Source: Enterovibrio sp051650965 (lineage in GTDB: Bacteria > Pseudomonadota > Gammaproteobacteria > Enterobacterales > Vibrionaceae). From it: a stretch of DNA of 7,622 nucleotides. The stretch covers positions 1-7,622 of the forward strand of contig JBOFRL010000051.1 in assembly GCA_051650965.1 (NCBI GenBank), given 5' to 3'. Shown piece by piece: positions 1 through 6,760 of this stretch; position 1 is the first letter of the stretch; the number at the start of each line of letters is the position of its first letter. The notes beneath the pieces are model-generated. The model ran no database searches and had not been told where the DNA came from. It was given only the letters and a program-made list of their open reading frames with translations. Position numbers and translations under genes: made by a program.

Positions 1-35
1 GTCGCCCATTGCTCTGCATCTGTTAAAAACACCAT
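1..35 (-). CDS. N-terminus of a truncated gene, possibly an IS4/Tn5-type transposase
   Basis: Only the first eleven codons lie in the window; they read M-V-F-L-T-D-A-E-Q-W-A and continue off the left edge. The ATG at 35-33 follows a good Shine-Dalgarno, GAGGG at 44-40, with about five bases between, so the start is credible even though the fragment is tiny. Transposases of the Tn5/IS50 kind begin with a similar short stretch ending in a conserved Trp-Ala (about residue 12 in Tn5 transposase), followed by a Phe and an L-G-D-R-R motif that would fall outside the window. A possible terminal repeat lies just upstream. The family assignment is inference from very few residues. Any other protein with this N-terminus is possible. 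Confidence 0.35.
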   Translation of the reverse strand, partial: MVFLTDAEQWA

Positions 36-54
36 ACTTCCCTCAACACTTTGT

Positions 55-73
55 TTTGTCTAGTTGAGATCAG
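55..73 (-). repeat. Possible IS terminal inverted repeat (IS50-like)
   Basis: Read on the minus strand from 73, the sequence starts CTGATCTCAACTAGACAAA. With a one-base gap it lines up with the IS50 outside end (CTGACTCTTATACACAAGT), sharing CTGA, CTC and TA-ACAA. It lies 37 bases upstream of the truncated minus-strand start at 35, which is where an insertion sequence end would be. The opposite end is outside the window, so neither the pairing repeat nor a target duplication can be seen. If real, the target duplication should begin at 74. This is a tentative match only. Confidence 0.25.
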
Positions 74-91
74 GAAAATCGATAAAAATTC

Positions 92-123
92 AAAAAAATC
101 CCCCGATTTTCATCGAGGGATTT
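92..123 (-). terminator. Rho-independent terminator of the unknown gene
   Basis: On the minus strand a 12-bp stem (123-112 with 107-96) closes a GAAA tetraloop and runs straight into seven consecutive T (98-92). The only non-Watson-Crick position is a G-U pair on the minus-strand RNA; on the plus strand it would be a C-A mismatch, so the hairpin is built for minus-strand transcription. It lies about 40 bases after the stop codon at 165 and isolates that gene from the next minus-strand start at 35. Confidence 0.85.
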
Positions 124-164
124 GTGTAGGAAAGACAGCGCTTGCGGGGTTTTTTATTATTCAT

Positions 165-989
165 TTATTGGAAAGGGTATTGAAATTGAGTGCGCCGCTG
201 CTCTCTAAGATGTTCACACAACTGTGCAAGTGTGGGGGCGGCTACAGGTACGTAGAAGAGGCAATATTCGTTATAGCGTCTTCCCCAATTTATGCCTCTG
301 CCTGGGTCAAACAGCCGTCTACAATTTTCCATAAATAATCGGTTCTGTAAGGTGAGCTGGATTGGTGCAGATGAGCTTGTGTCTATGGCAAACCAATCAC
401 CATTAACACAGGTTAAAACAAAATGGTGTCCGTCACCTGCTTGAGTTCCTCTGCGTACGAGATAATGCTGGCTTTCTTCTAGCGATGCGAACCATGCACT
501 AAAGTCTGGTTGGCCTTGATTGCCGACACAAAGGATCATTTCAGGATGAATGGCATCTATTAAGCTTGGTTGCTGGTTTCTGGTTCGATAATGGCCAAGA
601 TTAAATTGCACTCGACTTTTTAAAAGAGTGGCGAGCGCGCATAGTGAGTATTCTGCGCAGCAATTATTCATTTCCCTAAAATCATAGCCACTGCATTGGA
701 CAATCTGCGTGTTATTCAGCCGAGTTATTATGCTTTGTCGTGGGCTATGTAAATCGATAGTTGCGCTTTGGGTCGAGGAAGGAGGATTGCGTATTTCTTC
801 AAGTAGTTGCTCTACGTCACCTACTGTCACATCACTTGCCAGCAACATTCTTTCATCGCGCATACTCGTGGTTTGTGGTGTTTGCGTTGTGTTAGTGACT
901 TGCGCAACGGCGCTGTTTTGAGCGGCAGCATTTTCATCACTGTTGGTTGGTGGAGTAGGGTTAGTATTGATGCCATAGCGGTTTATCAT
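165..989 (-). CDS. Unrecognised protein, candidate papain/C39-like cysteine hydrolase
   Basis: I do not recognise this 274-residue protein. Residues 1-50 or so are rich in Asn, Thr, Gln, Pro and Ala and look disordered; there is no signal peptide or membrane segment. The rest looks globular. It carries a Cys-Cys pair (110-111) at the start of a hydrophobic helix-like stretch (NNCCAEYSLCAL), then GDGHHFVLTCVNGDWFAIDT with His188/His189 and Asp203. A Cys, then a His about 78 residues later, then an Asp 14-15 further on, is the order and spacing seen in papain-like clan families such as C39, NlpC/P60 and YopT. The Gln that usually precedes the Cys is missing; Asn or Glu stands nearby. ATG 989 is chosen over an in-frame TTG at 1001, since neither has a clear Shine-Dalgarno. 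It has its own predicted promoter and a strong terminator, so it is probably monocistronic. A secreted effector is possible but unproven. Confidence 0.8.
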   Translation of the reverse strand: MINRYGINTNPTPPTNSDENAAAQNSAVAQVTNTTQTPQTTSMRDERMLLASDVTVGDVEQLLEEIRNPPSSTQSATIDLHSPRQSIITRLNNTQIVQCSGYDFREMNNCCAEYSLCALATLLKSRVQFNLGHYRTRNQQPSLIDAIHPEMILCVGNQGQPDFSAWFASLEESQHYLVRRGTQAGDGHHFVLTCVNGDWFAIDTSSSAPIQLTLQNRLFMENCRRLFDPGRGINWGRRYNEYCLFYVPVAAPTLAQLCEHLREQRRTQFQYPFQ

Positions 990-993
990 CTGT

Positions 994-1041
994 GCAACCA
1001 ATCTTAAAATTTATTGCATCATAGAGTTTAAGATTGGCTGC
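994..1041. repeat. 15-bp inverted repeat around the promoter of the unknown gene
   Basis: GCAACCAATCTTAAA (994-1008) and TTTAAGATTGGCTGC (1027-1041) are inverted copies with 14 of 15 positions complementary. The inner 11 pairs are perfect, and the single exception becomes a G-U pair in minus-strand RNA. The 18-base spacer contains the predicted -10 box. The arm centres are 33 bp apart, about three helical turns. The downstream arm covers the alternative TTG start and ends four bases before the ATG. This could be a pair of operator half-sites or an RNA hairpin in read-through transcripts from rluA. Confidence 0.6.
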
Positions 1042-1047
1042 GTTGAA
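1018..1047 (-). promoter_or_regulatory. Predicted sigma-70 promoter of the unknown gene
   Basis: On the minus strand TATGAT (1023-1018) is one base from the -10 consensus. It follows a weak -35 candidate, TTCAAC (1047-1042), at 18 bp spacing. Transcription would start near 1011, giving a leader of only about 20 bases before the ATG. The -10 lies between the two arms of the inverted repeat, so a repressor bound there would occlude it. The -35 match is poor (three of six), so an activator may be needed or the promoter may be wrong. Confidence 0.4.
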
Positions 1048-1118
1048 TAAAAAATGATGAAAGAGAGTCTGATTTTTAGTCGGACAGTTATGATGCAGAT
1101 TTATGGTTTGTTCTCTTT

Positions 1119-1811
1119 TTATTTAGAAGCTAATACATTGTTTGGTGCCGCCAAGAAAAATTCGCAGGGAGCAAAAATATGCACTGGCTGCTCTGTTAAG
1201 GGTTGCAAAAATACAAGCTCTGCGGCATGCAGTTGTAAGCGCGGTGAATAGCGTTTGGCTTCTGGTGGTGCGTAAAACTCGTCACCTACAATCGGATGCT
1301 GCATTGCTTGCATGTGTACGCGCAGCTGATGTGAACGGCCCGTCAGAGGTAATAGTTGTACAAGGCAGGTTTTCTTCTCACGTTTTATGACAATGAAGTC
1401 AGTGCGTGAAGGTTTGCCTTGTTCAAAGCAGACTTTTTGTTTTGGGCGATTTGGCCAATCACAGATCAGTGGTAAATCGACGACGCCTTGGTCGGGTAAA
1501 TCGGTGCCCCAGACTCGCGCGTAGTAGAGTTTCTTAGGAATACGTTCGCGAAACTGTGCTTTGAGATGGCGCTCAGCTTCTTTGTGCTTGGCAAAAATCA
1601 TCACTCCTGAGGTTGCCATATCTAGACGATGCACTAGCTGAGCATCTGAAAATTGCTGCGTGATACGTGACCATGCGCTATCAAAATAGGCAGGATCTCG
1701 GCCAGGGTTGCTCAAAAGTCCGCTTGGTTTATTTATAGCGATAACATCTTCGTCCTGATAAATAATATCTAGCCACGGAGACGTTGGTGGGGCATAGCAA
1801 AAGTTACTCAT
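1119..1811 (-). CDS. rluA: Dual-specificity RNA pseudouridine synthase RluA
   Basis: This cytoplasmic enzyme isomerises uridine to pseudouridine. In E. coli RluA modifies U746 of 23S rRNA and U32 of several tRNAs. The 230-residue protein is close to the usual length (about 219) and colinear with E. coli RluA. It starts with the P-W-L-x-I-x-Y-Q-D stretch and INKPSGLLS near 26-34. The catalytic motif HRLDMATSGV has its Asp at residue 64, as in E. coli. LPLICDWPNRPKQKVC lies at 113-128 and TGRSHQLRVHM at 157-167. There is no separate S4 domain, as expected for RluA. It lies 106 bp downstream of rapA in the same orientation, the E. coli arrangement, and is probably cotranscribed with it. The Shine-Dalgarno before ATG 1811 is weak (AAAG), so translation may depend on the upstream mRNA. 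The family assignment is firm. Confidence 0.96.
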   Translation of the reverse strand: MSNFCYAPPTSPWLDIIYQDEDVIAINKPSGLLSNPGRDPAYFDSAWSRITQQFSDAQLVHRLDMATSGVMIFAKHKEAERHLKAQFRERIPKKLYYARVWGTDLPDQGVVDLPLICDWPNRPKQKVCFEQGKPSRTDFIVIKREKKTCLVQLLPLTGRSHQLRVHMQAMQHPIVGDEFYAPPEAKRYSPRLQLHAAELVFLQPLTEQPVHIFAPCEFFLAAPNNVLASK

Positions 1812-1832
1812 TATCTTTGGCTTAATTTAGGT

Positions 1833-1846
1833 GCGCGGCTGCGCGC
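1833..1846. other. GC hairpin in the rapA-rluA gap
   Basis: GCGCG (1833-1837) and CGCGC (1842-1846) form a perfect 5-bp stem around a four-base loop, 22 bases upstream of the rluA start codon. There is no T run after it on the minus strand, so it is not a standard terminator. It may affect ribosome access to rluA or mRNA decay. Confidence 0.4.
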
Positions 1847-1864
1847 TTTAGTCTGTGAGGCGAT

Positions 1865-1901
1865 CTGCTGCGACAAGATCATTAACGATTTTGTGCAGCA
1901 G
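1865..1901. other. Long hairpin just after rapA
   Basis: CTGCTGC (1865-1871) pairs perfectly with GCAGCAG (1895-1901). After one bulged base the stem continues ACAA/TTGT and then four more pairs to a six-base loop (1881-1886), about 15 pairs in all. It starts 17 bases beyond the rapA stop codon. No T run follows on either strand, so it is unlikely to terminate by itself. An mRNA processing or stabilising site between rapA and rluA is the simplest reading. Confidence 0.5.
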
Positions 1902-1917
1902 GGCGATCAAAAACGCT

Positions 1918-4833
1918 TTATTGATGGCTAACTACAATGAGTCGAATTGAGTCTAATTCAATTTTTGTTTGAGTAATTGCGGTGTTTGCGACCTCAAGTT
2001 GTTCGCGTAGCGCACTTATCTCATCATCACGAATGGCTAAATTAACTTTTTGTAGCGCCTCTAAGCGTATCAATTCTTTGCCAAGCAAAGTTTGCAGCTC
2101 TTCACTTGCCGCCGCTTGTAGCTGTGCAAGTTGCGATTCTGCCAATGTTTTTCCATGTTCAATCAGAGGATGAATTTGGCTTTGTGCGGAGCTGACAAGT
2201 TTACTGGCTATATGACGATTTGTTGGGCTAAGTTTACGGTTTAGCGTTTCAAAGTCAATTTGTGCACTGAGCTCAGTTCCTTTTGCATCAAGCAGTAAGC
2301 GGATTGGCGTCGTCGGGAAAAAGCGTTGCACCCCACAACTTTTTGGCGCTTGAGGGTCGGCTGTGAAAATGAGCTCGACAAAAAGGGTGCCCACGGGCAG
2401 CGCTTTATTTTTGAGTAGTGATACCGCAGTGATCCCTATTTTTTCAGCAAGTAGCAGATCGATACCACCTTGAATTATCGGATGTTCCCAGCTTAAAAAA
2501 CTTAAATCTTCACGGGCTAGCGCGGTGTCTCTATCAAATGTAATAGAGCATCCTTCGAGCGGTAAATTAGGGAAGTGGGGGACGAGCATCTGATCTGATG
2601 GCGTGATAAAAATGGCATTCTCCCCACGATCATCCTGCTCGATGCCAACAGTATCAAATAGCTCGATAGCGAAACTGACGAGCTCATGACTTGCATCTTG
2701 CTGCGCAATTTGTTCGGCGAGCAATTTGGCAGCTTCTCCACCGTTAGAATGCATTTCAAGTAGGCAGTCACGTCCAGCTTCAAGCTGACTTTTCAAGGTT
2801 TGTAGCTGCTGTGCACTTTCTTCAATCAACGTTTCGATCGTGATATCTGTATTACCATGGGCAAGCAGAGTAAGTAATTGAGGCTGCACTTGCTCGAAAA
2901 TGGCGCGACCTGCAGGACAAGTCTGCTCAAAGGCATTAAGCCCCTCATGATACCAGCGTGCTAAAATGGCCTGCGAGGTTTCTTGCATAAATGGCACATG
3001 AATGTCGATATCATTTTTTTGCCCGATGCGATCAAGTCTGCCAATCCGCTGCTCAAGCAGATCTGGTGACATTGGTAAATCAAACATGACGAGTTGACTG
3101 GCAAATTGAAAATTGCGCCCCTCTGAGCCGATTTCTGAGCAGATCAAAACTTGCGCGCCGGTCTCTTCTTGTGCGAAATAAGCGGCCGCCTGATCGCGCT
3201 CTAAAATTGACATGCCTTCATGGAAGACTGTGCCGCGAATGCCTTCACGTTCGCGCAGCGCTTGCTCGAGGCTGAGAGCGGTGTGCGCGTGAGCACAGAT
3301 CACCAACACTTTTTGCTGACGATTTTTTTTCAGTAGTTCAAGTAACCAGTTAACGCGTGGATCGAAGGCCCACCAAGTGGAGTTGTCTCCTTCAAATTTT
3401 TGAAAGATCTCCTCGGGGTAGAGCCACTGCTGGGCCTTTTGTTCGGGTGATGCGCTATTGCTAGCCATGATCCCTGCAACACGCATAGCAGTTTGGTATT
3501 GGGTTGGCAGAGGCAATGGGTGTAGTTGCAAACGACGTTTCGCAAATCCTTGCACGGATGCGCGCGTGTTGCGAAAGAGCACCCGTCCTGTCCCATGGCG
3601 ATCCATGAGCTGCTCGATCAATTGCTCTTTAGCTGCAAGTTTTTGCTCTGGACTACTTTGAACTGCGTCGATAACGCTAAGAGCGTTTGATGAGTCTGGC
3701 AATAACTCTGCGAGTTGAGCGCGCGCTTCATCATTAATGATGGAGCCTGTTTCGAGCAGTTCACTGACCGCTTGTGCGATAGGGGCGTAATTTTGCTCTT
3801 CTTCAAGAAATACTTGGTAATCGTAAAAACGGTCAGGATCTAGCAGGCGCAGTCTGGCGAAGTGGCTTTGATGGCCCAATTGATCGGGAGTGGCTGTGAT
3901 CAATAATACGCCCGGACAATTTTGTGCAATAGCCTCAATCACTTGGTATTCGCGACTGACTTTCTTTTCGCTCCATGTTAAATGATGCGCTTCATCAACG
4001 ACTAGCAGATCCCAGTCTGACTCTGCAGCTTGCTCGGCGCGAGTGCGGCTTTTTTTCAAGAAGTTGAGCGAGCACAAAACCCACTGCGCGGTGTCAAATG
4101 GATTGTCCGAATCAAAAGCTGCCTCTACGCAGCGCTCTTCGTCAAAAATGGTAAAGTGCAAATTAAAGCGGCGCAGCATCTCTACAAGCCATTGATGCTG
4201 CAATGTTTCCGGAACCACAATCAAAATGCGCTGCGCGCGCCCTGCCAAAATTTGCTGGTGAATGATCATGCCCGCTTCAATCGTCTTGCCAAGGCCCACT
4301 TCATCAGCGAGCAAAACGCGCGGCGCGTGTCTGCGTCCCACTTCTTTAGCAATAAAAAGCTGATGCGGGATCAGACCTGCACGCATGCCGCACAATCCTC
4401 GCAGTGGATTTTTATGCTGCTTATGCTGATTGGTCAGCGCACGATAACGCAAGGCAAAGCGATTCATGCGATCGATCTGTCCTGCAAAAAGTTTGTCTTG
4501 CGGTTTGTTAAAACAAATTTGGTGATTCAAGAAGATTTCGCGCAGAGCAACATTCTCTTCGCCCGTTTCGTTATGTTTACCGATGTAAGTGATAACGCCC
4601 TGTTTTTCTTGAACTTGCTCTATCGTCAAGGACCAGCCGTCTTGGCTTTGAATTGTATCGCCTTGGTTAAAAATCACGCGTGTGATAGGCGCATCAGAAC
4701 GAGAGTAAAGCCGATTTTCCTCGCAAGCTGCAAACATTAATGTGACAGTGCGAGCGTCAATGGCTACCACAGTTCCAAGACCAAGCTCGTGCTCAGCGTC
4801 GCTGATCCAGCGTTGTCCAAGGGAGTAAGGCAT
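1918..4833 (-). CDS. rapA: RNA polymerase-associated ATPase RapA (HepA)
   Basis: RapA is a Swi2/Snf2-type ATPase that binds RNA polymerase and promotes its recycling after termination. From the start chosen here it is 971 residues, against 968 in E. coli, and colinear throughout. It has an N-terminal domain beginning MPYSLGQRWISD, then ATPase motifs DEVGLGKT (177-184, Walker A), DEAH (280-283) and TATP (313-316). The second RecA-like lobe has GSEGRNFQ (569-576) and QRIGRLDRIGQ (595-605). The C-terminal region ends SIRLIVVSHQ like the E. coli protein. The frame stays open for 55 more codons upstream (to 4998), but that stretch has no counterpart in RapA. A good GAGG at 4845-4842 stands eight bases before ATG 4833, which decides the start. 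rluA follows on the same strand. The gene is divergent from the PIN-PhoH gene across 317 bp. Confidence 0.97.
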   Translation of the reverse strand: MPYSLGQRWISDAEHELGLGTVVAIDARTVTLMFAACEENRLYSRSDAPITRVIFNQGDTIQSQDGWSLTIEQVQEKQGVITYIGKHNETGEENVALREIFLNHQICFNKPQDKLFAGQIDRMNRFALRYRALTNQHKQHKNPLRGLCGMRAGLIPHQLFIAKEVGRRHAPRVLLADEVGLGKTIEAGMIIHQQILAGRAQRILIVVPETLQHQWLVEMLRRFNLHFTIFDEERCVEAAFDSDNPFDTAQWVLCSLNFLKKSRTRAEQAAESDWDLLVVDEAHHLTWSEKKVSREYQVIEAIAQNCPGVLLITATPDQLGHQSHFARLRLLDPDRFYDYQVFLEEEQNYAPIAQAVSELLETGSIINDEARAQLAELLPDSSNALSVIDAVQSSPEQKLAAKEQLIEQLMDRHGTGRVLFRNTRASVQGFAKRRLQLHPLPLPTQYQTAMRVAGIMASNSASPEQKAQQWLYPEEIFQKFEGDNSTWWAFDPRVNWLLELLKKNRQQKVLVICAHAHTALSLEQALREREGIRGTVFHEGMSILERDQAAAYFAQEETGAQVLICSEIGSEGRNFQFASQLVMFDLPMSPDLLEQRIGRLDRIGQKNDIDIHVPFMQETSQAILARWYHEGLNAFEQTCPAGRAIFEQVQPQLLTLLAHGNTDITIETLIEESAQQLQTLKSQLEAGRDCLLEMHSNGGEAAKLLAEQIAQQDASHELVSFAIELFDTVGIEQDDRGENAIFITPSDQMLVPHFPNLPLEGCSITFDRDTALAREDLSFLSWEHPIIQGGIDLLLAEKIGITAVSLLKNKALPVGTLFVELIFTADPQAPKSCGVQRFFPTTPIRLLLDAKGTELSAQIDFETLNRKLSPTNRHIASKLVSSAQSQIHPLIEHGKTLAESQLAQLQAAASEELQTLLGKELIRLEALQKVNLAIRDDEISALREQLEVANTAITQTKIELDSIRLIVVSHQ

Positions 4834-5150
4834 AGCAAAGACCTCTTTGTAAAGCTGATGCAAATTAGGTTGCAATAAGATAAATGGCAGCATGTTACTG
4901 TAAGTTGGAACTAAGATCACGAGCAAAAATGTAGGGATATCTAGAGAAAGGGATATTAGTCTGTTGTCAAAAGTAAATGCTTCTGGATGATACTCCACAA
5001 ATTAAGCTTAATATGGAAGCCTATCGTGGGGGATTTTTTAAAATTCGGGTACTCTTGTTGATAACTACCAATAACTTCAAAAATGCAGGCTATTTTTTTG
5101 GGAACTAGGGGTGGGATGCACTCGTATTTGATGCTACCAAGGAGGTTTCA
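4834..5150. promoter_or_regulatory. Divergent control region between rapA and the PIN-PhoH gene
   Basis: This 317-bp stretch has no convincing gene; the open frame upstream of rapA is treated as an accidental extension. It should hold both divergent promoters. On the minus strand a perfect TTGACA lies at 4970-4965, but no good -10 stands at 16-18 bp, so the rapA promoter is uncertain. I found no clear promoter for the PIN-PhoH gene. A perfect 12-bp palindrome, ATTAAGCTTAAT, lies at 5001-5012 near the middle. A strong Shine-Dalgarno, AAGGAGGT (5139-5146), precedes the PIN-PhoH start. Confidence 0.5.
5001..5012. repeat. 12-bp perfect palindrome
   Basis: ATTAAGCTTAAT is its own reverse complement and lies between the two divergent starts. 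It could be a regulator site, but a 12-bp palindrome in AT-rich DNA may also be chance. Confidence 0.3.
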
Positions 5151-6521
5151 ATGGCTGTTGCCGAACGCAAGGTCTATATACTAGACACCAACATTTTGCT
5201 GCACGAACCTTTCTCTGTTTATTCATTCCAAGATCATGACGTTATCATCCCGATGACCGTGCTTGAGGAACTTGATAGGCTAAAAGACAGTAAGCGCGAT
5301 ATCGCACGCGATGCGCGTGTTGCGATCAGAGTTCTAGAAGATATTTTTAAAGACGCAACACCTGAGCAAATTTCGTCTGGCATCGGAATTGGTGAGCAAG
5401 GCTCTGGCACTATCGCCATTTTGGCCGACTTTGAGATAGAAGAAGAGCGTCAGGTTTTCACCGATAAAGCGGGCGACAACCGTATCCTTAATGCTGTACT
5501 TTTCTTGCAGCATAAACACGCGCAGCGTCAAGTCGTGCTGATCACAAAAGACATTAACATGCGCCTTCGTGCAAAAGGTGCAGGTATTCAGTATGTTGAT
5601 GATTACCGCAGCGATCAGTTAATCGATGACGTTAAACTTTTGGCGAAAGGTTTTCAGATTTGCAAAGGTGATTTTTGGTCTAAAGTCGGTAGCGTCGAAA
5701 CGCAAAATAGCGGCCGAGAAACTGTGCATTGGCTGGACAGAGAGCTTTTAGACAACACCTATATTAACCAATATCTTCTCGATGAAGGCAATCAGTTTGC
5801 AGGACGAGTTACTGCGATTGAAGAGGGGCGCCTGCAGGTTAAGGATTTGGGCCGCGAGCGACTCATGCATCGTCAGGCGTGGGGGATCTCTCCGAAAAAC
5901 ATTTATCAAGCCATGGCGCTTGATGCGCTGCTTGATCCAAACATTGAGCTTGTAATGCTTACCGGTCCTGCAGGTTGTGGTAAGACAATTTTGGCGCTGG
6001 CCGCTGCAATTGAACAGGTTGTTGAGCGCAATATGTATGACAAAATTATTGTCACGCGTAACACGCCAGAAATCGCTGAGTCGATTGGATTTTTGCCTGG
6101 CACGGAAGAAGAAAAAATGCTGCCTTGGCTTGGCGCGGTGACCGATACGCTAGAGGCTTTGCATAAGCATGATGAGAAAGCTGAAAGCTCAATGCGTTAC
6201 ATCATGGAAAAAGCCAACATCCAATTTAAGTCGATAAACTTTATGCGTGGCCGCTCTATCCAAAATGCGTTTGTGATTTTAGATGAGTGCCAAAATTTAA
6301 CGGCGTCGCAACTTAAAACGATCATCACTCGCTGCGGAGAGGGGACAAAAATTGTTTGCTCGGGCAACTTGGCGCAAATTGATAGTCATTACTTAACGCC
6401 GGTAACATCGGGGCTAACTTATATTGTTGAACGGTTTAAGCCGTTTGAAGGAAGTGCCAACGTGTTTTTAAATGGCGTGGTGCGTAGCCGCTTGGCTGAG
6501 TTTGCAGAAGAGAATCTTTAA
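5151..6521 (+). CDS. PIN-PhoH family protein, predicted ribonuclease-ATPase
   Basis: This 456-residue cytoplasmic protein joins two domains. The N-terminal PIN nuclease fold begins VYILDTNILLHEP; its likely metal-binding acids are Asp12, Glu40 (VLEELDRLKDS), Asp109 (AGDNRIL) and Asp134 (ITKDINMR). The C-terminal PhoH ATPase domain has Walker A GPAGCGKT (272-279), Walker B FVILDEC (374-380) with Asp378 and Glu379, and a late R-S-R (445-447). The whole matches the YlaK/PhoH2 type in length and layout, not the shorter E. coli PhoH, which lacks PIN. Mycobacterial PhoH2 is known as an RNA-unwinding ribonuclease; the same activity here is inference from family. AAGGAGGT at 5139-5146 is a near-ideal ribosome site for ATG 5151. 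The gene stands alone, divergent from rapA and convergent with glnB. All expected motifs are intact. Confidence 0.95.
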   Translation: MAVAERKVYILDTNILLHEPFSVYSFQDHDVIIPMTVLEELDRLKDSKRDIARDARVAIRVLEDIFKDATPEQISSGIGIGEQGSGTIAILADFEIEEERQVFTDKAGDNRILNAVLFLQHKHAQRQVVLITKDINMRLRAKGAGIQYVDDYRSDQLIDDVKLLAKGFQICKGDFWSKVGSVETQNSGRETVHWLDRELLDNTYINQYLLDEGNQFAGRVTAIEEGRLQVKDLGRERLMHRQAWGISPKNIYQAMALDALLDPNIELVMLTGPAGCGKTILALAAAIEQVVERNMYDKIIVTRNTPEIAESIGFLPGTEEEKMLPWLGAVTDTLEALHKHDEKAESSMRYIMEKANIQFKSINFMRGRSIQNAFVILDECQNLTASQLKTIITRCGEGTKIVCSGNLAQIDSHYLTPVTSGLTYIVERFKPFEGSANVFLNGVVRSRLAEFAEENL

Positions 6522-6539
6522 GTTTGTGCATGCTCTAAA

Positions 6540-6595
6540 TTTTTATCGCAAAGAGTTAGCCGATTGTAGGCTAATTCCTTACAGAGTGATAAAAG
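6540..6595 (+). other. Two-level stem after the PIN-PhoH gene
   Basis: An outer stem pairs TTTTTATCGC (6540-6549) with GTGATAAAAG (6586-6595), with two G-U pairs. Inside it GAGTTAGCC (6553-6561) pairs with GGCTAATTC (6569-6577), nine pairs with one G-U, around a seven-base loop. It begins 18 bases after the stop codon. No T run follows, so it looks like a 3'-end stabiliser or processing site rather than a terminator. Confidence 0.45.
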
Positions 6596-6647
6596 CTTCT
6601 CTTGAGGCATTGGTGGATTTAGAGATTGCCGTACTTTTGTAAAACTG

Positions 6648-6678
6648 CGCAGCCCCCTTTGTTTGCCGGTGGGCTGCG
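6648..6678 (-). terminator. GC-rich hairpin, possible weak terminator of glnB
   Basis: CGCAGCCC (6648-6655) pairs perfectly with GGGCTGCG (6671-6678), and two further C-G pairs extend it past a bulged base. On the minus strand the stem is followed by CAG and then only four T, so termination would be weak. It lies about 150 bases beyond the glnB stop. On the plus strand no T run follows. Confidence 0.35.
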
Positions 6679-6685
6679 GTTCTGA

Positions 6686-6760
6686 AGGATGAGAGTTACT
6701 TTTTGATTGCCTTTGACGTGGTTTTTACGTTTTCATCAGAAAGAAGGTAACTCTCATCTT
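6686..6760 (+). repeat. Long inverted repeat with 12-bp perfect core
   Basis: GATGAGAGTTAC (6688-6699) and GTAACTCTCATC (6747-6758) are perfect inverted copies. On plus-strand RNA the stem extends to about 19 pairs (6686-6704 with 6742-6760) using three G-U pairs, which would be A-C mismatches on the other strand. The 37-base loop contains a small ACGT/ACGT hairpin. The right arm also takes part in an alternative hairpin. Confidence 0.6.

Noticed and set aside
141..155. A plus-strand terminator suggested by GCGGGG followed by six T
   Set aside because: No adjacent left arm pairs with GCGGGG; only a distant CCCC run inside the minus-strand terminator could pair.
51..338. A 95-codon plus-strand open frame at the left end
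   Set aside because: It crosses the strong minus-strand terminator and then runs antisense to the end of the unknown gene.
4030..4740. A 236-codon plus-strand open frame inside rapA
   Set aside because: It is fully antisense to conserved ATPase-domain codons of rapA, and its translation resembles no protein family I know.
4834..4998. A 55-codon in-frame upstream extension of rapA with a hydrophobic stretch
   Set aside because: RapA proteins begin MP-[FY]-x-LGQRW, which matches ATG 4833, and a good GAGG precedes that start. The extension has no family counterpart and no better ribosome site.
4992..5039. A plus-strand terminator formed by CTCCAC with GTGGGG and a following T run
   Set aside because: The loop would be 27 bases, the stem is short with a G-U pair, and no plus-strand gene lies upstream.
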